The translations under genes and the position numbers were made by a program. Shown here piece after piece: positions 19,620-29,579 of a stretch of DNA of 52,879 nucleotides. This DNA is from Chara braunii. Lineage: Eukaryota; Streptophyta; Charophyceae; Charales; Characeae. Each line of letters begins with the position of its first letter. Positions within the stretch are counted from its first letter, which is position 1. The notes beneath the pieces are model-generated. The model was not told the origin of the DNA and did not search any database. It worked only from the letters and a program-made list of their open reading frames with translations. The DNA is taken from positions 739,650 to 792,528 of the forward strand of contig BFEA01000639.1 of assembly GCA_003427395.1 (NCBI GenBank). Direction: 5' to 3'.

Positions 19620-20660
19620 CTTGAGTCTTGTAGTGTGGAACAAATTCTTTCATAGGGCGACCATTGTGGCAGGATATATGTCTGGGTCCCGAGCAATAGG
19701 AGTCTGGGTTGCTATGGGAGGTGGGATCCTGTTAGAGCAGTCCACGCAGCGTCCCACCATCTCCCAATCCGCGTGACCATGGGGCAACCTAGGAGGCAGT
19801 GTTCCAAGGTTGCCCTTGTCGGTTGGAGGCTCTGCCACAGTAGTGGCATATGGGTGACAACTGACCTTTCTACTCAAGGTCCATTCTCGTGATCTACTTG
19901 TCAGGTGTGGGTAGGCAGCGGTACATTATCTGCCATTGGAGGGCTTTGTGGGCTGTTGGTTTGATGTGTGCGTATTGGTTCCAACGAAAGTCATGCAAAT
20001 TCTAAGGTGGGAAGATGGAGTCGTCGACCCATCTCTTCTTAACAAGTCTGTCTGTTGGTCTTGTTTTGTGGATCTTTCAATACACCTGCTTGACTGTATA
20101 TTGCCACGGTTTGATGGAGGTGGACGCCCTCTTCTGGGGTCATTCCCAATTGTCGGGTCGAAAGGGAGGGTTGCAATGAGGAGGGTGAGACGCAATATGA
20201 AAACGGTATGATTGGGTCCCTCCACGACTTTCACTCTGATGAGGCTTTCCCATTGCAGTCGTAGTCCGTCTCCTCGTTTCGTGTTAAAGATAACCATATG
20301 TTGCCCGGAGAGGCTATGTCGTATGTTTCCAAACAGGCTATTTGTTGCGACATATTGACCACTTTCCCTACTTATGGTGAGGCTGATGTTTGCCCACTGG
20401 GCCCCGGGTTCACAGAGGGATCCTTTTTTAACTGTTAGATATACGCGAGGGGAATGACTTCCTTGAGCTGTTGCAATGGGGTTTCCTGGTCTAATTGATC
20501 TTTGAAGTTCAATTGGGGGGGCTAAATTTTTATTAATCACAACTCGAGTAAAGTTTTTCTTATACATAATCTCAATCCATCTTTTGAAGCAAGGACCAAA
20601 GTTCATTTTCTAAACATTTGTCGAAGAAGAGTTAATCCACATGGTCATACACTTTTTAAA
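19620..20660 (-). pseudogene. LINE C ORF2: RT remnant fused to C-terminal region by deletion
   Basis: On the minus strand: ILIDFEKVYDHVD (RT, near 20660), then MNFGPCFKRWIEIMYKKNFT, LAPPIELQRSIRPGNPIA, and then abruptly sequence matching the far C-terminal part of LINE B (GQHMVIFNTKRGDGLRLQWE, LIRVKVVEGPNHTVF, LPFDP). The catalytic DD box and several hundred codons are therefore deleted near 20450. Further on, LQWQIMYRCLPTPDK and CHYCGRA give the start of the zinc module. The frame of 226 codons at 20606-19926 spans the fusion. Confidence 0.8.
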
Positions 20661-20678
20661 AATCTATCAAAATAAAAG

Positions 20679-20680
<2 letters not shown>

Positions 20681-20711
<31 letters not shown>

Positions 20712-20935
20712 TGTCCCTGGCTGCTCCATCCATTGGTGGGGAGCTACACCTGCTAGAAACCGGCCCCAGCGTCCCTGTATAACAAGATCGTCCACAAGAT
20801 TCAATCGCGAGCAGTCCGTCAGCATTGATACCCAGAGGGATTGACCGAGCGAATATGAAGATATGTGGACAAGAATGCCTCTTCACCCTTTGAGCAAGGC
20901 ATCTCACCTATCCCGGTGTATCTATCCTGGATTCA
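20681..20935 (-). mobile_element. short retroposon S inserted in LINE C
   Basis: A 27-nt T tract (20681-20707), then GCTCCATCCATTGGTGGGGA, then CTAGAAACCGGCCCCAGCGT, CCCTG, then about 150 bp of unique sequence up to CCCGGTGTATCTATCCTGGA. It lies in the same orientation as LINE C and splits its RT domain between the NIQDNILLVY and FILIDFEK motifs. The extra 150 bp could be its 5' body, the longest seen for any copy here. I could not fix a target duplication. Confidence 0.72.
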
Positions 20936-20952
20936 CATGAAATTCTAATAAG

Positions 20953-21222
20953 TTAATATACTAGTAGAATGTTATCTTGTATATTTCTCCCTGTTATGAA
21001 TTCAGTCCGTGAAGGGTGAATGGTATTTGCAATTACCTTCAAGTTGGTGAGTCTATCTACTAGTACTTTGACCACTAATTTATACATCACTGTGAGCAGG
21101 GTTATAGGCTGATTGTTACGTATATTAGTTTTATCTCCCTTCTTATATACTAGGGTGAGGACACCTTGATTGACAATTTCTCCCAAGTCCCGAGTGCTCC
21201 AAACTACTTGATAGAAGTTCAT
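20953..21222 (-). pseudogene. LINE C reverse transcriptase, N-terminal part
   Basis: An 89-codon frame: MNFYQVVWSTRDLGEIVNQG, VLTLVYKKGDKTNIRNNQPI, TLLTVMYKLVVKVLVDRLTN and IHPSRTEFITGRNIQDNILL. It aligns throughout with LINE B 16378-16640. Sequence upstream (21230-21400) continues the homology out of frame (GFPKELWEC, EEIWKILILMEK). Confidence 0.88.
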
Positions 21223-21604
21223 TAAATCTTGTGAGAGAGTGTCTCACATGCATTCCCAGAGTTCCTTAGGGAAACCATCAATACCAGCTGTTTTTTATTT
21301 CTCCATTAGGATGAGAATTTTCCATATTTCCTCTCTAGACAATGGTTTTTCTATTTCCTCTCTCTGACTGTCTGAGATTGTCTTATTCATATTAGAAATA
21401 AATTCATTAATTTCCAAAATCGTTGTTCTTTTAGGATATGAGCGTTTTAAGATGTGAAAAGTTATTTAAAGAAATATTTGGGAATTTAGGTACTAGTCGC
21501 TGTAGAGGTAGTCAGGTGATCATCTATGTTCAAAGGATTGGTCGGTGCTTCTATAGTTGTTCTTCCTACTTCACAAAGAATCTTACATCCATTTCACCAC
21601 TCAT

Positions 21605-21909
21605 CTAATGTCTCTTCTTTTTTTCTCTGATTCTCAATCCTTGCCACCGGTATTTCATCTGTTTCATCAATTGATTTTCCAATTCTTGTATTTCATTCCT
21701 CATTTCAGCAAGTTGATCTTGTTCCATTGTATCCATTTCTGCTTGCGGTAGATCATTAATAGTCTTATGTAGTAGGACTTCGTCTTGATGCAATTGTTCA
21801 GCGAGGGCTTTCGAGTATTTATTGCATTTAGATCCTAGAAATGCTAAGCCGTTGATGAACCATTTGATGTCATCATTCATGCAGGGTTTTAGTTTTTCCC
21901 ATAAGTCTC
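21605..21909 (-). pseudogene. LINE C ORF2 linker
   Basis: DLWEKLKPCMNDDIKWFING, LAFLGSKCNKYSKALAEQLH and QEDEVLLHKTINDLPQAEMD-like residues, then QLMKQMKYRWQGLRIREKKK. It matches LINE B 15660-15960. It keeps the Trp (KYRWQG) that is a TGA in LINE B. The first residues of the open frame (MRTRCYVG) come from the adjacent hAT-like element, not the LINE. Confidence 0.82.
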
Positions 21910-23003
21910 CTACGTAGCACCGTGTTCGCATTCAAAGGCGAACGCGAACATGTTCTGCCCAACGTGAACAAGTGCAGAAAACCCTCCGAACGAGAAAAAA
22001 AAAAAAAAAAACAAGTTCTAAAAAAAAACTGAGAAAAACAATATGTGATGTAGAATAACAATACATGTTATTTTTTCCTATGGAGTCATGTTCAAATTCG
22101 TATCCAATCATGAGTTAAAAATAAAAAACCGAGAATATATATATATATATATATATACACGGTTACCTAACCGAACGTTCGGGGGCCCCCGGGATGGCCG
22201 AACACCTCCAGGTTCGGCCCCGCCAAAAAAAATTTCGGGGCCTAAAAATAAGTTTTTTTTTCTGAATGTTTTTTGGTGAGTTCTCTATGATGTAACCTAC
22301 ACGCCTAAATATTTTGAAGCCATTCTTCTAAGCCAAAAAAACATTAAAAATCGTCCAAGATGGGGGTGTCAAAACATGCTCGCCCACTCACTATTTTTTT
22401 TTTTTTTCACTTTTAACTTTTTGTTTTCACTTTATTTCGGAGCCTAAACAATTTTATTATTTTTTGAAATTTTTTTAATGAGTTACAGATTATGTGAAAT
22501 ACATATCTGTAAATGTTCAGGGCATTTGTCAATGCCAAAAAATAATAAAAAATCGGCAAAGATGACGGTGTCAAAAAGGTGCTTGCACACTCTTTCATTT
22601 TAATTCTCTTTTTATTTTTTCTTATTTCTATCATAGTGTTTATTTTTCTGTATTTGATTTTTGATTCAAATTTGGTAAAGAAGTTGGATGTAGTGCCCAG
22701 GCAAATGTTGTTTAATTTATTTTTCTCCATAACATATTTGTTTTCGAAATTTTTTGAAAACCTTTTTTTTTTTTTTTTTTTTTCGGTCCGTGTTCGGCCT
22801 GAACGGCCGAACGCCTTTCGAAGGGGTCCCGTACGTTTGGGCGTTCGGGTTCGGGCGTTCGGCCCGTCCCGAACGCCGGCAACCCTGTATATATATATAT
22901 ATATATGTATATTTACGAAAAAAAAATTATGTTCACCCGAACATGTTCACGAGCTGTTCGCGTGAACGTGAAGGGGTGCAAACACGTTCGCCGTGCTACG
23001 CAG
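21910..23003. mobile_element. hAT-like element H1a (outer), motif GTTCGCG/CGTGAACG
   Basis: Ends are CTACGTAGCA on the left and TGCTACGCAG on the right, imperfect inverted repeats followed by GC-rich arrays rich in GAACGCG, GAACGTG and GTTCACG strings (21920-21990 and 22935-22995). AT-rich sequence with ATTCTACATCACATATTG on the minus strand lies inside. Another element (22158-22887) sits in it. It interrupts LINE C between endonuclease and linker. The flanks share only GTCT, so an 8-bp duplication is not shown for this copy. Its own sequence is about 360 bp. Confidence 0.75.
22158..22887 (+). mobile_element. hAT-like element H1b (inner), motif CCGAACG
   Basis: 730 bp with ends CACGGTTACC and GGCAACCCTG (reverse complement CAGGGTTGCC), flanked by TATATATA on both sides within an AT microsatellite. 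GC-rich arrays at both ends repeat CCGAACG, GTTCGGG and GGCGTTCGG. The AT-rich interior contains a diverged direct repeat (22258-22400 and 22464-22600, each with AAAAATCG, then AAGATG, then GGTGTCAAAA). No transposase frame. CAGGG-type ends with an 8-bp duplication fit the hAT superfamily. Confidence 0.85.
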
Positions 23004-23038
23004 GTCTATAGTATACTTCACCTTGGTCAGGTTTTCTC

Positions 23039-23843
23039 CTAAAGACACACATAGCATGGTCTAAACCTGGAAAGGAGTTTTTTTTTAAGAATACCACTAA
23101 ACTGCAATCCCACTTTGAGTTCTTCTAACACTAGGATGAGATCTTTTCTGGAATTAGTATTTTGTTCTGATTGTTTTTTTTTTAAAGCAGTTAAAGTGTA
23201 CGAAACAGGGTTACGTCTTCTAAAGGAGTCAAATAAATTACCTGTTTGACATAAATTTGAAATGATGATCTCGTTCATCTCTATATAGGTTGGATAGGGT
23301 GCGGGAGATACCATCTATCTAAGCTTCGGTCGGGGGAAACATAAAAGTCTCCAACAATGATTATTGGTATGCATGTGGGTAAGTTAGGGAGGGTGCTTTC
23401 GAAGAAAAATTGTCTCTCTCTCACATTATTAGGTTCATACACACACAAGATGCTTACTATTTTCAATTCCAACATTGCTAGAATATAGACCAATCTTCCC
23501 TCCTGTTGATCCGCTTTCAACTTAACAACTTCAACTTTAGAGTTTGGAGGAACCCGTATTGCCACACCAGCGCTACCCGGTTTTGGAGCATGGGCGTTGT
23601 ACACTCTATGTGGCCATACTTCTTTGTGTATACATTTGTGCAAATCTGTATTTTGGAGGTGGGTTTTTTGAATGTAGATGACATCCGACCACTGTCTTTC
23701 ATCAACTCCTCTTAGTTGCTCGTGTATAACTTATTTTTTACCCTGTTTGGCGTTGTCCTTAGATCTAGATCTACATTTCTCTTGAGAAGTTTCCACTTTT
23801 TGTCCTTATTATATAGAAATTATTTAAGGTTCACTTCCTCCAT
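23039..23843 (-). pseudogene. LINE C ORF2 endonuclease domain
   Basis: Likely start codon at 23843 on the minus strand (MEEVNLK), matching the LINE B start. The AP-endonuclease is visible as KTHLQNTDLHKC-like sequence, then VWPHRVYNAHAPKPGSAGVA, IRVPPNSKVEVVKLK, IIIVGDFYVSPDRSLDRW (GDF motif kept), then in a second frame YIEMNEIIISNLCQTGNLFD, SFRRRNP and SRKDLILVLEELK. The catalytic SDH end is decayed (SRFRPCYVCL). The 120-codon frame at 23643-23281 and the 91-codon frame at 23314-23039 are its two halves. Confidence 0.85.
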
Positions 23844-23883
23844 TATATTTGGAATTACTTTATAACCACTAATCAACTAAAAC

Positions 23884-24437
23884 CTAGGTAGCATGGGTTA
23901 TCTGGCCCGCTAATCTGGTTGGATTATCTGGCCGGATAATTGGAGGGTAGGATCATTCGAAAATCCGGATGATTTAAAAAAAAGGCAAAAAAAAAAAAAA
24001 AAAAAAAAAAAAAAGTGATATTGCGCATGCAAAATACAATAGAACCAGGTTCCTGTTTCATGAAAAGCTTGATAGGGCATTGAAGGGTTCAAAGTGGGTA
24101 AGATAGGGAATACAGGGGTTAAGAGGGGGGATGTTTAATTCATTCTATAATTTTTTATCTGAATGTTGTTTTTTTCCTATGTTTTATTTTTTATCTTCAT
24201 ATTTGTTGAGATTTCAAAGATGCCCTCAAGCTAAAAATTGTTTGTATCATTTATATGAACAACATACTTTTTTTCGAGATTTTTTTGAATTATGTTTTTT
24301 TTTTTAGTAAAAAAAATATTTTGCGCAGGGCCGGATTTTCGGATCATTTTTCATATATGGAAATAATCTGAAAAATTCATTCGGATTGAAAATTCCGGAT
24401 AAAATTGGTCTGCCGGATATCCGGATTTGCTACCTCG
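23884..24437 (+). mobile_element. hAT-like element H2, motif ATCCGGA/TTATCTGG
   Basis: 554 bp with ends CTAGGTAGCA and TGCTACCTCG, flanked by a perfect 8-bp duplication ACTAAAAC (23876-23883 and 24438-24445). Subterminal arrays repeat TTATCTGG, GGATAAT, ATCCGGA and CCGGAT on both sides. The core is AT-rich with a poly(A) stretch (23988-24014) and contains GAACAACATACTTTTTTTCG, related to the core string of its neighbours. No coding frame. It sits in LINE C between the ends of ORF1 and ORF2. Confidence 0.9.
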
Positions 24438-24445
24438 ACTAAAAC

Positions 24446-24586
24446 CAAGTGGTTAGGGTAGTATGTTACTTACATGTTTTTCCAAAAGCCGGTTTCTAGA
24501 ATTCCCCTCTTGGTGAAGATCGCATATTTCAATACTTTGATCAAAATATTCGCTACATCCTCTCACTCCAACAATGACCGACTTTG
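24446..24586 (-). pseudogene. LINE C ORF1 last codons and spacer
   Basis: The piece of LINE C left between two hAT-like elements. The minus strand reads EDVANILIKVLKYAIFTKRG, which aligns with the last 25 residues of LINE B ORF1 (TDVATILVRLLGQSTLQTGD). A TGA-type stop precedes it. Confidence 0.72.
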
Positions 24587-24594
24587 ATATTTAA

Positions 24595-25149
24595 CATGGC
24601 TACGATCCGGACATCTGGACCACCGTCTAGATGGTCTGGATTCAGTCCGGGCTCCAGACGTCCGGTCTGGAAGGTCCGGATCTGCCAAATTTCGAGAAAA
24701 AAAAAAAAGGGTCCAGGACCCTTCCCCATTGAGGAGCCAAGCCCCAAAATTGTTTTGGGGGTTTCTAAGGCCCGTTTGTGCTTTTTTGGGGGGTCCGGAC
24801 ATGCTCTTTTTCTATAATAAATAATTCATTACATTTTAATAATCATTATTTTTTTAAGTATATAGTTTTTGACTTTTAACTGAAGTTTGGTTAGGAATTA
24901 TGGCATGACTCTAAGGCGAAAGTGGTTTGCATTGTTATTCTGCATAACATTTGTTTTTTTCAGATTTTTTAATTTTTATTCTTTTAAATGGTCCGGACAT
25001 TTCCGGACATGTCCAGACTTCCGGACTGTCCGGATCCCCCCATGTCCGGAGGTCTGGAAATGTCCGGAATTCCGGACGTCCGAAAACTACCGGACACGGT
25101 TCCGGTTCCATGTCCGGAAATGTCCGGGTTCGGGTCCGGCGTAACCATC
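24595..25149 (+). mobile_element. hAT-like element H3, motif TCCGGAC
   Basis: 555 bp with ends CATGGCTACG and CGTAACCATC, flanked by ATATTTAA (24587-24594) and ATTTTTAA (25150-25157), 7 of 8 matching. Both subterminal regions are saturated with TCCGGAC, TCCGGA, GTCTGGA and their complements (24606-24690 and 24990-25140). The core contains ATTCTGCATAACATTTGTTT followed by CAGATTTTTT, shared in kind with H1b and H2. Length is almost the same as H2. It interrupts ORF1 of LINE C, whose homology resumes on both sides. Confidence 0.9.
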
Positions 25150-25157
25150 ATTTTTAA

Positions 25158-28100
25158 CATTTGCAGAGTCTTCAATATGTCAAAGTTCAACCATCTTAGG
25201 TTGACGCAATCCCTCGATCTATACATCAAATGTTAATCTCTCTCAGTTATCTTGTCAGGTTCTGTTGTTATCGTGAGTGTAGTCTATCCCCCTGATGAAA
25301 GATTCTCGTTTATGAAGTTGTTTGTATCAAACTTGATAAGAGTCCCTCCCGCTTGCCCTCCTGTAAGTTTTGACTACATGTAGAGTAACTCCACCATGCT
25401 GGGGGCCCGTTATCTCAGTTAATCTTATGTCTCATGTACCCTCTTTGTACTGGACAGAAAGGATCATAATCTCTAATTTAGATAACTTCAAATTCTTCAA
25501 GTCAATGTTCACTCTTGATATGAGCTTGTGCTTTTTGCTTGTACTTTCAAGTAGGATCGGTTGAGGCTGTTGGGACGGTGAAGAGGGTTGTGGCAGATGA
25601 AGTTCTTTGATTTGCATTACCCATCTTGTCTGCACCCTCTGCATGGTTTGCGCAGTCCGCACCGTCTGCTCAGTTTGCCCAACTTTTTGTGGGCTCACAA
25701 ACTCTTCCCCTAATGAGTTCTGCATTGAGGACTGTTTAGAAACTATGTTTGATGGGATATCAATTTTAATAATTTCTTGCTATGTCGTGCGATGCCTCTC
25801 TAGGCCTGCTGCTTTTTCACCCTCATCACCAATTTTCTATGCGTCCTTGCATTCCCATTCAATTAATGATGAAAACTCCGTTTGTGATTAATTGCTTTTT
25901 TCAATTAATAGGTACTTCTTTTCTCCTGTCACCTGGAAGATTATTTATTTGACATTGTTATTCCTTGTTTGTGATAGACTCATGTTACCAGGTGGACTGT
26001 TGTGGACCATTTTTTCTTCTGGATCATTTACACAAGATTTCTAGCTCGACAGGTTTGACAGACTCTCTTGTTCAAAATTATGCACTTTCCGAGGGAACCT
26101 AATGACCCTAGGGGCCTCGTCTCCCTGGTATCCCTGCACAACATGTGCATCGCCCAAGCTAGGGCCATTATCAGGTGAGAGTGTCAGTGACAGTCTACTG
26201 GTGTTTTGTCTATAATTCCCTTGTGCTGGTTGTATCTCACATGTCTTGGGGGAAATATCAACAGTTTGCTGTGAGTGGTTATTCAAAACAAGAATGATTC
26301 CTTATTTCTGGTTCTCTTGTGCCTGGTCGTGCCACTTGATGTATGAAGGTGGTCCCAGAGGATTGGTGCAAGGTCTCCCGTGATATTTATTTATTCCTTA
26401 AAATTTTATATAGTTTGTTTCTCATTTTTCCTTTGTTCTCATGCTCATTCATACTGCAGCATACTGCTGCATTCCGCTTGCCTACGTCTTCCAACTTTGG
26501 GACTAAGGCCCCGTTTATTCAAAGCGTAGTTATGTATTTTTTATTCTTTTTAAGTTTCGTGAGGTAAAGGATCGAGAAACTTTAGGATGGGTTTCATTCC
26601 TCTCAGTCCTCTTTTGCACCTGTACCAGGTTGTACGCCAATGCCATTCAAGTTCATTTTTGCAAACTCTTTCAAGTTGAACCTTCTCCTCCCCCTTGCAA
26701 AGATGGGCATCGAACGCTTGACTTCCTTGTCTTATTCCTCCTGCAATTTCGGAGGTGGAGTACGAATTTATGAGGCATGATTATTGTGGACAACATTGGA
26801 GATTGTATGTAGTATGCGGTTGTTGACCTGCACCTACTGATCTTCCGAAGGGAACCCATACGACATGGCTTCTTTCAAGCTTTTGCTGTGGGCCAACACG
26901 GATCTGATGTGTTCCCTGGTTTCATCCAAGGGAACTGTTGGTGACTGTGAATTTTAAGATTTTAAATTACAAAGCAACCAATCGATCACCTTCAGAATGC
27001 CCTTATTGAGGCATAGTAGGGCATACCAACGAATCCTGATTGTCTCATATCTCTCCCATCTCCCCAAGAGAGTCAACTCTAACTGGCGCTTGCTCAACCT
27101 CCATCTACTTTGCCCTGAAAGCTTCCTGGAGCAGATCAATCTCCATGGAGGCAGGTTCCATGGGATCCAAAGGTGTCTGCTCTTTCGTGGGTGTCAAGGT
27201 AAGTTGCATGGGGTGGGGGTGGTCGATCCTCGCCGATCGGAGGGGGAGGTATTGTGTGGTCATATTATATGTGGAGAGTAAAGCGCCAACTGCATTGCAT
27301 GGTCAGTTGTCAGCTACACCATCTGGGGCGGAGGAATCAAGGAAGGTTCCTTACAATCTGGCAGTGTAGGTAGCTGGGACGATATTTGGGTCATTTGGGC
27401 CGTTTGTGACGTTGGAAGGGGTGGCGGTGGTAGCAATGAAAAAGTTGTTAGGGTATCATGGTAGCATTCTCTGTCTGTGCATTTGTGGTTCTTATTCTAC
27501 TATCTGTGGTACCTGATTCTCAGTATGTGCAACCAAATTCTCCTCCCCTCCCTGTGATGTGTTGGTACTTCGTACAACTTGCACAATCTGCGATGTTTTG
27601 TACCACCAGTGTTTGAAATCCTTGGTCGTTCTGTGCAGATTGTGGTCCTTGTTCCTCCCGGTCTCTATGTTCTATGTGTTCCTCTTGAGCTTCTCGTCTA
27701 TTCCCCTTTGACTAGGACTTTACCACCCCCCATTGCTTTGCGACTTGTTGAGAATTGCTCAGTAAATAAGCTCCTGGGGCACGTCGTAATGTCCTAACAT
27801 TTTTCTCCTGAAGTTCCTTGCGGCCTCCATTCTATGTAGGGTCCGTTCTGGTCGTTGTGGGCGGTTCCTGATGTTGCACTGATAGAGGAGGGAGAGGGCA
27901 GCTTAATTGAGTTTTGTGCTTGACTTGTGTGACTCCCTTGGCTCGTAGTGTGAATCTGGAGATTTTGCCGAGCCTGCTGGGTCAGAGCCCCTTGGACCCG
28001 CGGTATCCAGTCCACAGGGGACGGGTAGACTTACGACTATCTCCTCTACCTTCCCAGAACCAGCCAATAGGTGTGCCAACGTGACTCATCTCATCACTAT

Positions 28101-29026
28101 GGACCCAACCCTTGTAGCCAGGGACCAATGGGATCCATCTGTGAGGTCTGAGGGAATCCTTCTTCAGTTTTTTGTTTGGTGGGTGGGCGTGTTGCGGATG
28201 TTGAGGGCATGCAAATTTCGTACTTAGGTGTCCATAAGCTTTGCATTTGAAACACCAAGGTCGGGATTTATGTGTCGTATGAATCTATTAGATTCTTCCC
28301 CCCATTTTACAGGAAACAATATCATCGAGTGAAAAGGGCTGATCCTTTTCCAATGCTTTTGTAGGTCAATAGCGAGCATCAAATAGTCATCTCATTTTGC
28401 CACATGTGTGGGTGTGGGTAACGGATTAATAAAGTCAATAATCTTTCACGAATGTCACTTGGACCTTAATGGGTATGTGTCTCATCTCTACCCAATAATG
28501 ATCCTCATTAGCTGCGCGCTTCTCTCTTCCGGGTTTGTCTTCCTTGATGCCCGCATATATATATATTCTTACTTGAGATGTGTCTTGAGGTGTTTCCCGG
28601 TATAATTTTTTCCACCTATCAATCTGTACTTTATCTTTCTCAAACGAACATAGAATAGTAAACACCGTTGATGATATGGGTTGAACAAGAAATAATTTTG
28701 ATACCACTTCCTCACTTTCTTTCATTTCATGTAGACTTCTGCAGATCCACTTGATTTTATCGTTAGTGGACGGATTTGTTGCACTACTCTAAAAAAGTCC
28801 AGTTATTCTCATGTTTAATGTAAATTTCATACGTCTGTGCCAATTTTTCTATTGGATAGGATTTCATCAAATTGAATGTCTTTGTTCCACCTTGGTCTAC
28901 CACTTTATTTTCAGATAGAAGGAGGAAAAGCGATAGAAAATAAACCCTGGCTGATGTGAGATTCCTTAGAGGGATCCTACGTTCTTCAGCCGGAGTGCCC
29001 GATGAAGCAATTGGTGGACGAGCCAC
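25158..29026 (-). pseudogene. LINE C ORF1, nucleic-acid-binding protein, decayed
   Basis: The minus strand from MARPPIASSGTPAEERRIPL (29026) onward is the most likely ORF1. A zinc knuckle lies at 28210-28254 and the C-terminal part (NFINENLSSGG, then TLTITTEPDKITERD) aligns with LINE B ORF1. Between them are long low-complexity linkers rich in Gln, Ser and Thr (for example 25725-25432 and 28015-27794). In plant L1 elements ORF1 packages the RNA. Many stops and shifts break the frame. I see no second mobile element inside this stretch, although the linker is too diverged to exclude small insertions. Confidence 0.72.
28210..28254 (-). other. CCHC zinc knuckle of LINE C ORF1, last Cys lost
   Basis: The minus strand reads CFKCKAYGHLSTKF. 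C-x2-C-x4-H is intact, and the fourth ligand expected four residues after His is Phe (TTT), one base from Cys (TGT). The motif is the usual zinc knuckle of plant L1 ORF1 proteins. Confidence 0.8.
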
Positions 29027-29202
29027 ATTTAATGTTTTATCCTACATGATCTGTCTGATTTATTGGGCCCATGATAGGGGAGAGGGTTTCTGATGAGGTA
29101 AAGTATGATCCTCTGCATTTTTTTTTTCTTCTTGGGATCGTTGAACTCTCAGATGGTTATTGTTAATCATTTAAAGCTCCGTCCTTTCATATTTCGTTAT
29201 TT

Positions 29203-29204
<2 letters not shown>

Positions 29205-29243
<39 letters not shown>

Positions 29244-29370
29244 AGAACTGGGATCAACATCCCTCATATCATGATAATGATGATGACAATGATGATGATG
29301 ATGAACTTCTACTGATTCTATGTAAACTGTGATCATACTAATGATGATGATGCTAATGATAATGATGATT
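29205..29370. repeat. poly(T) tract and ATG/ATA-rich microsatellite
   Basis: Thirty-six T residues (29205-29240), then a stretch rich in ATGATAATG and GATGATGATG units to about 29370. It resembles the (ATG)n part of repeat R1. The poly(T) may be the antisense tail of an insert next to the LINE C 5' end. No target duplication was recognised. Confidence 0.7.
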
Positions 29371-29421
29371 AATATATAAAAACTATAGAAGACTTTGCTA
29401 TATCAAAAATTCTGGCCTCCT

Positions 29422-29577
29422 ATCCATTAACTCATAGATTTTATTGACCCACTTATTTTCGCCTCTCAAGATATTCGGTTTTTCGGTTAAAGCCTGTAGA
29501 GCCATTAAAGCAGATCCTGAAACAACTGGTACTTTGTCTCCAGGAAATTCGTAATTCATGAGAGACTCACGAACAAG
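29422..29577 (-). pseudogene. tufA: plastid-type EF-Tu (tufA) fragment
   Basis: Fifty-two in-frame codons on the minus strand read through [40 protein letters not shown] and [12 protein letters not shown]. This matches the end of the GTP-binding domain of EF-Tu, including the RGENKWVDKIYELMD-type segment that distinguishes plastid and cyanobacterial EF-Tu from mitochondrial and bacterial relatives. Homology stops sharply on both sides (RRPEFLI downstream) and no other EF-Tu part is nearby. No clear splice site follows the MD. AT-rich codons suggest a piece of plastid DNA moved to the nucleus. A lone exon of a nuclear-encoded plastid EF-Tu gene is the alternative. Confidence 0.8.
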
Positions 29578-29579
29578 TC

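Larger units (their letters stand above)
13012..29030 (-). mobile_element. LINE C: near full-length plant L1, heavily interrupted
   Basis: A minus-strand L1 that starts with ORF1 near 29026 and ends in poly(A) (T run 13012-13032). Removing the insertions (LINE B, a short retroposon and four hAT-like elements) leaves about 7.6 kb, close to a complete L1. Order on the minus strand: ORF1 with zinc knuckle, ORF2 endonuclease, linker, RT, C-terminal zinc module, 3' tail. The identity of each part rests on alignment with LINE B. It carries many stops and shifts, and an internal deletion removes much of the RT palm and the region behind it. A target duplication for LINE C itself was not found; its 5' limit is uncertain between 29030 and 29400. 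Confidence 0.85.

Noticed and set aside
29422-29577. Functional EF-Tu gene
   Set aside because: Only 52 codons are present; no other EF-Tu segment or convincing splice site is nearby.
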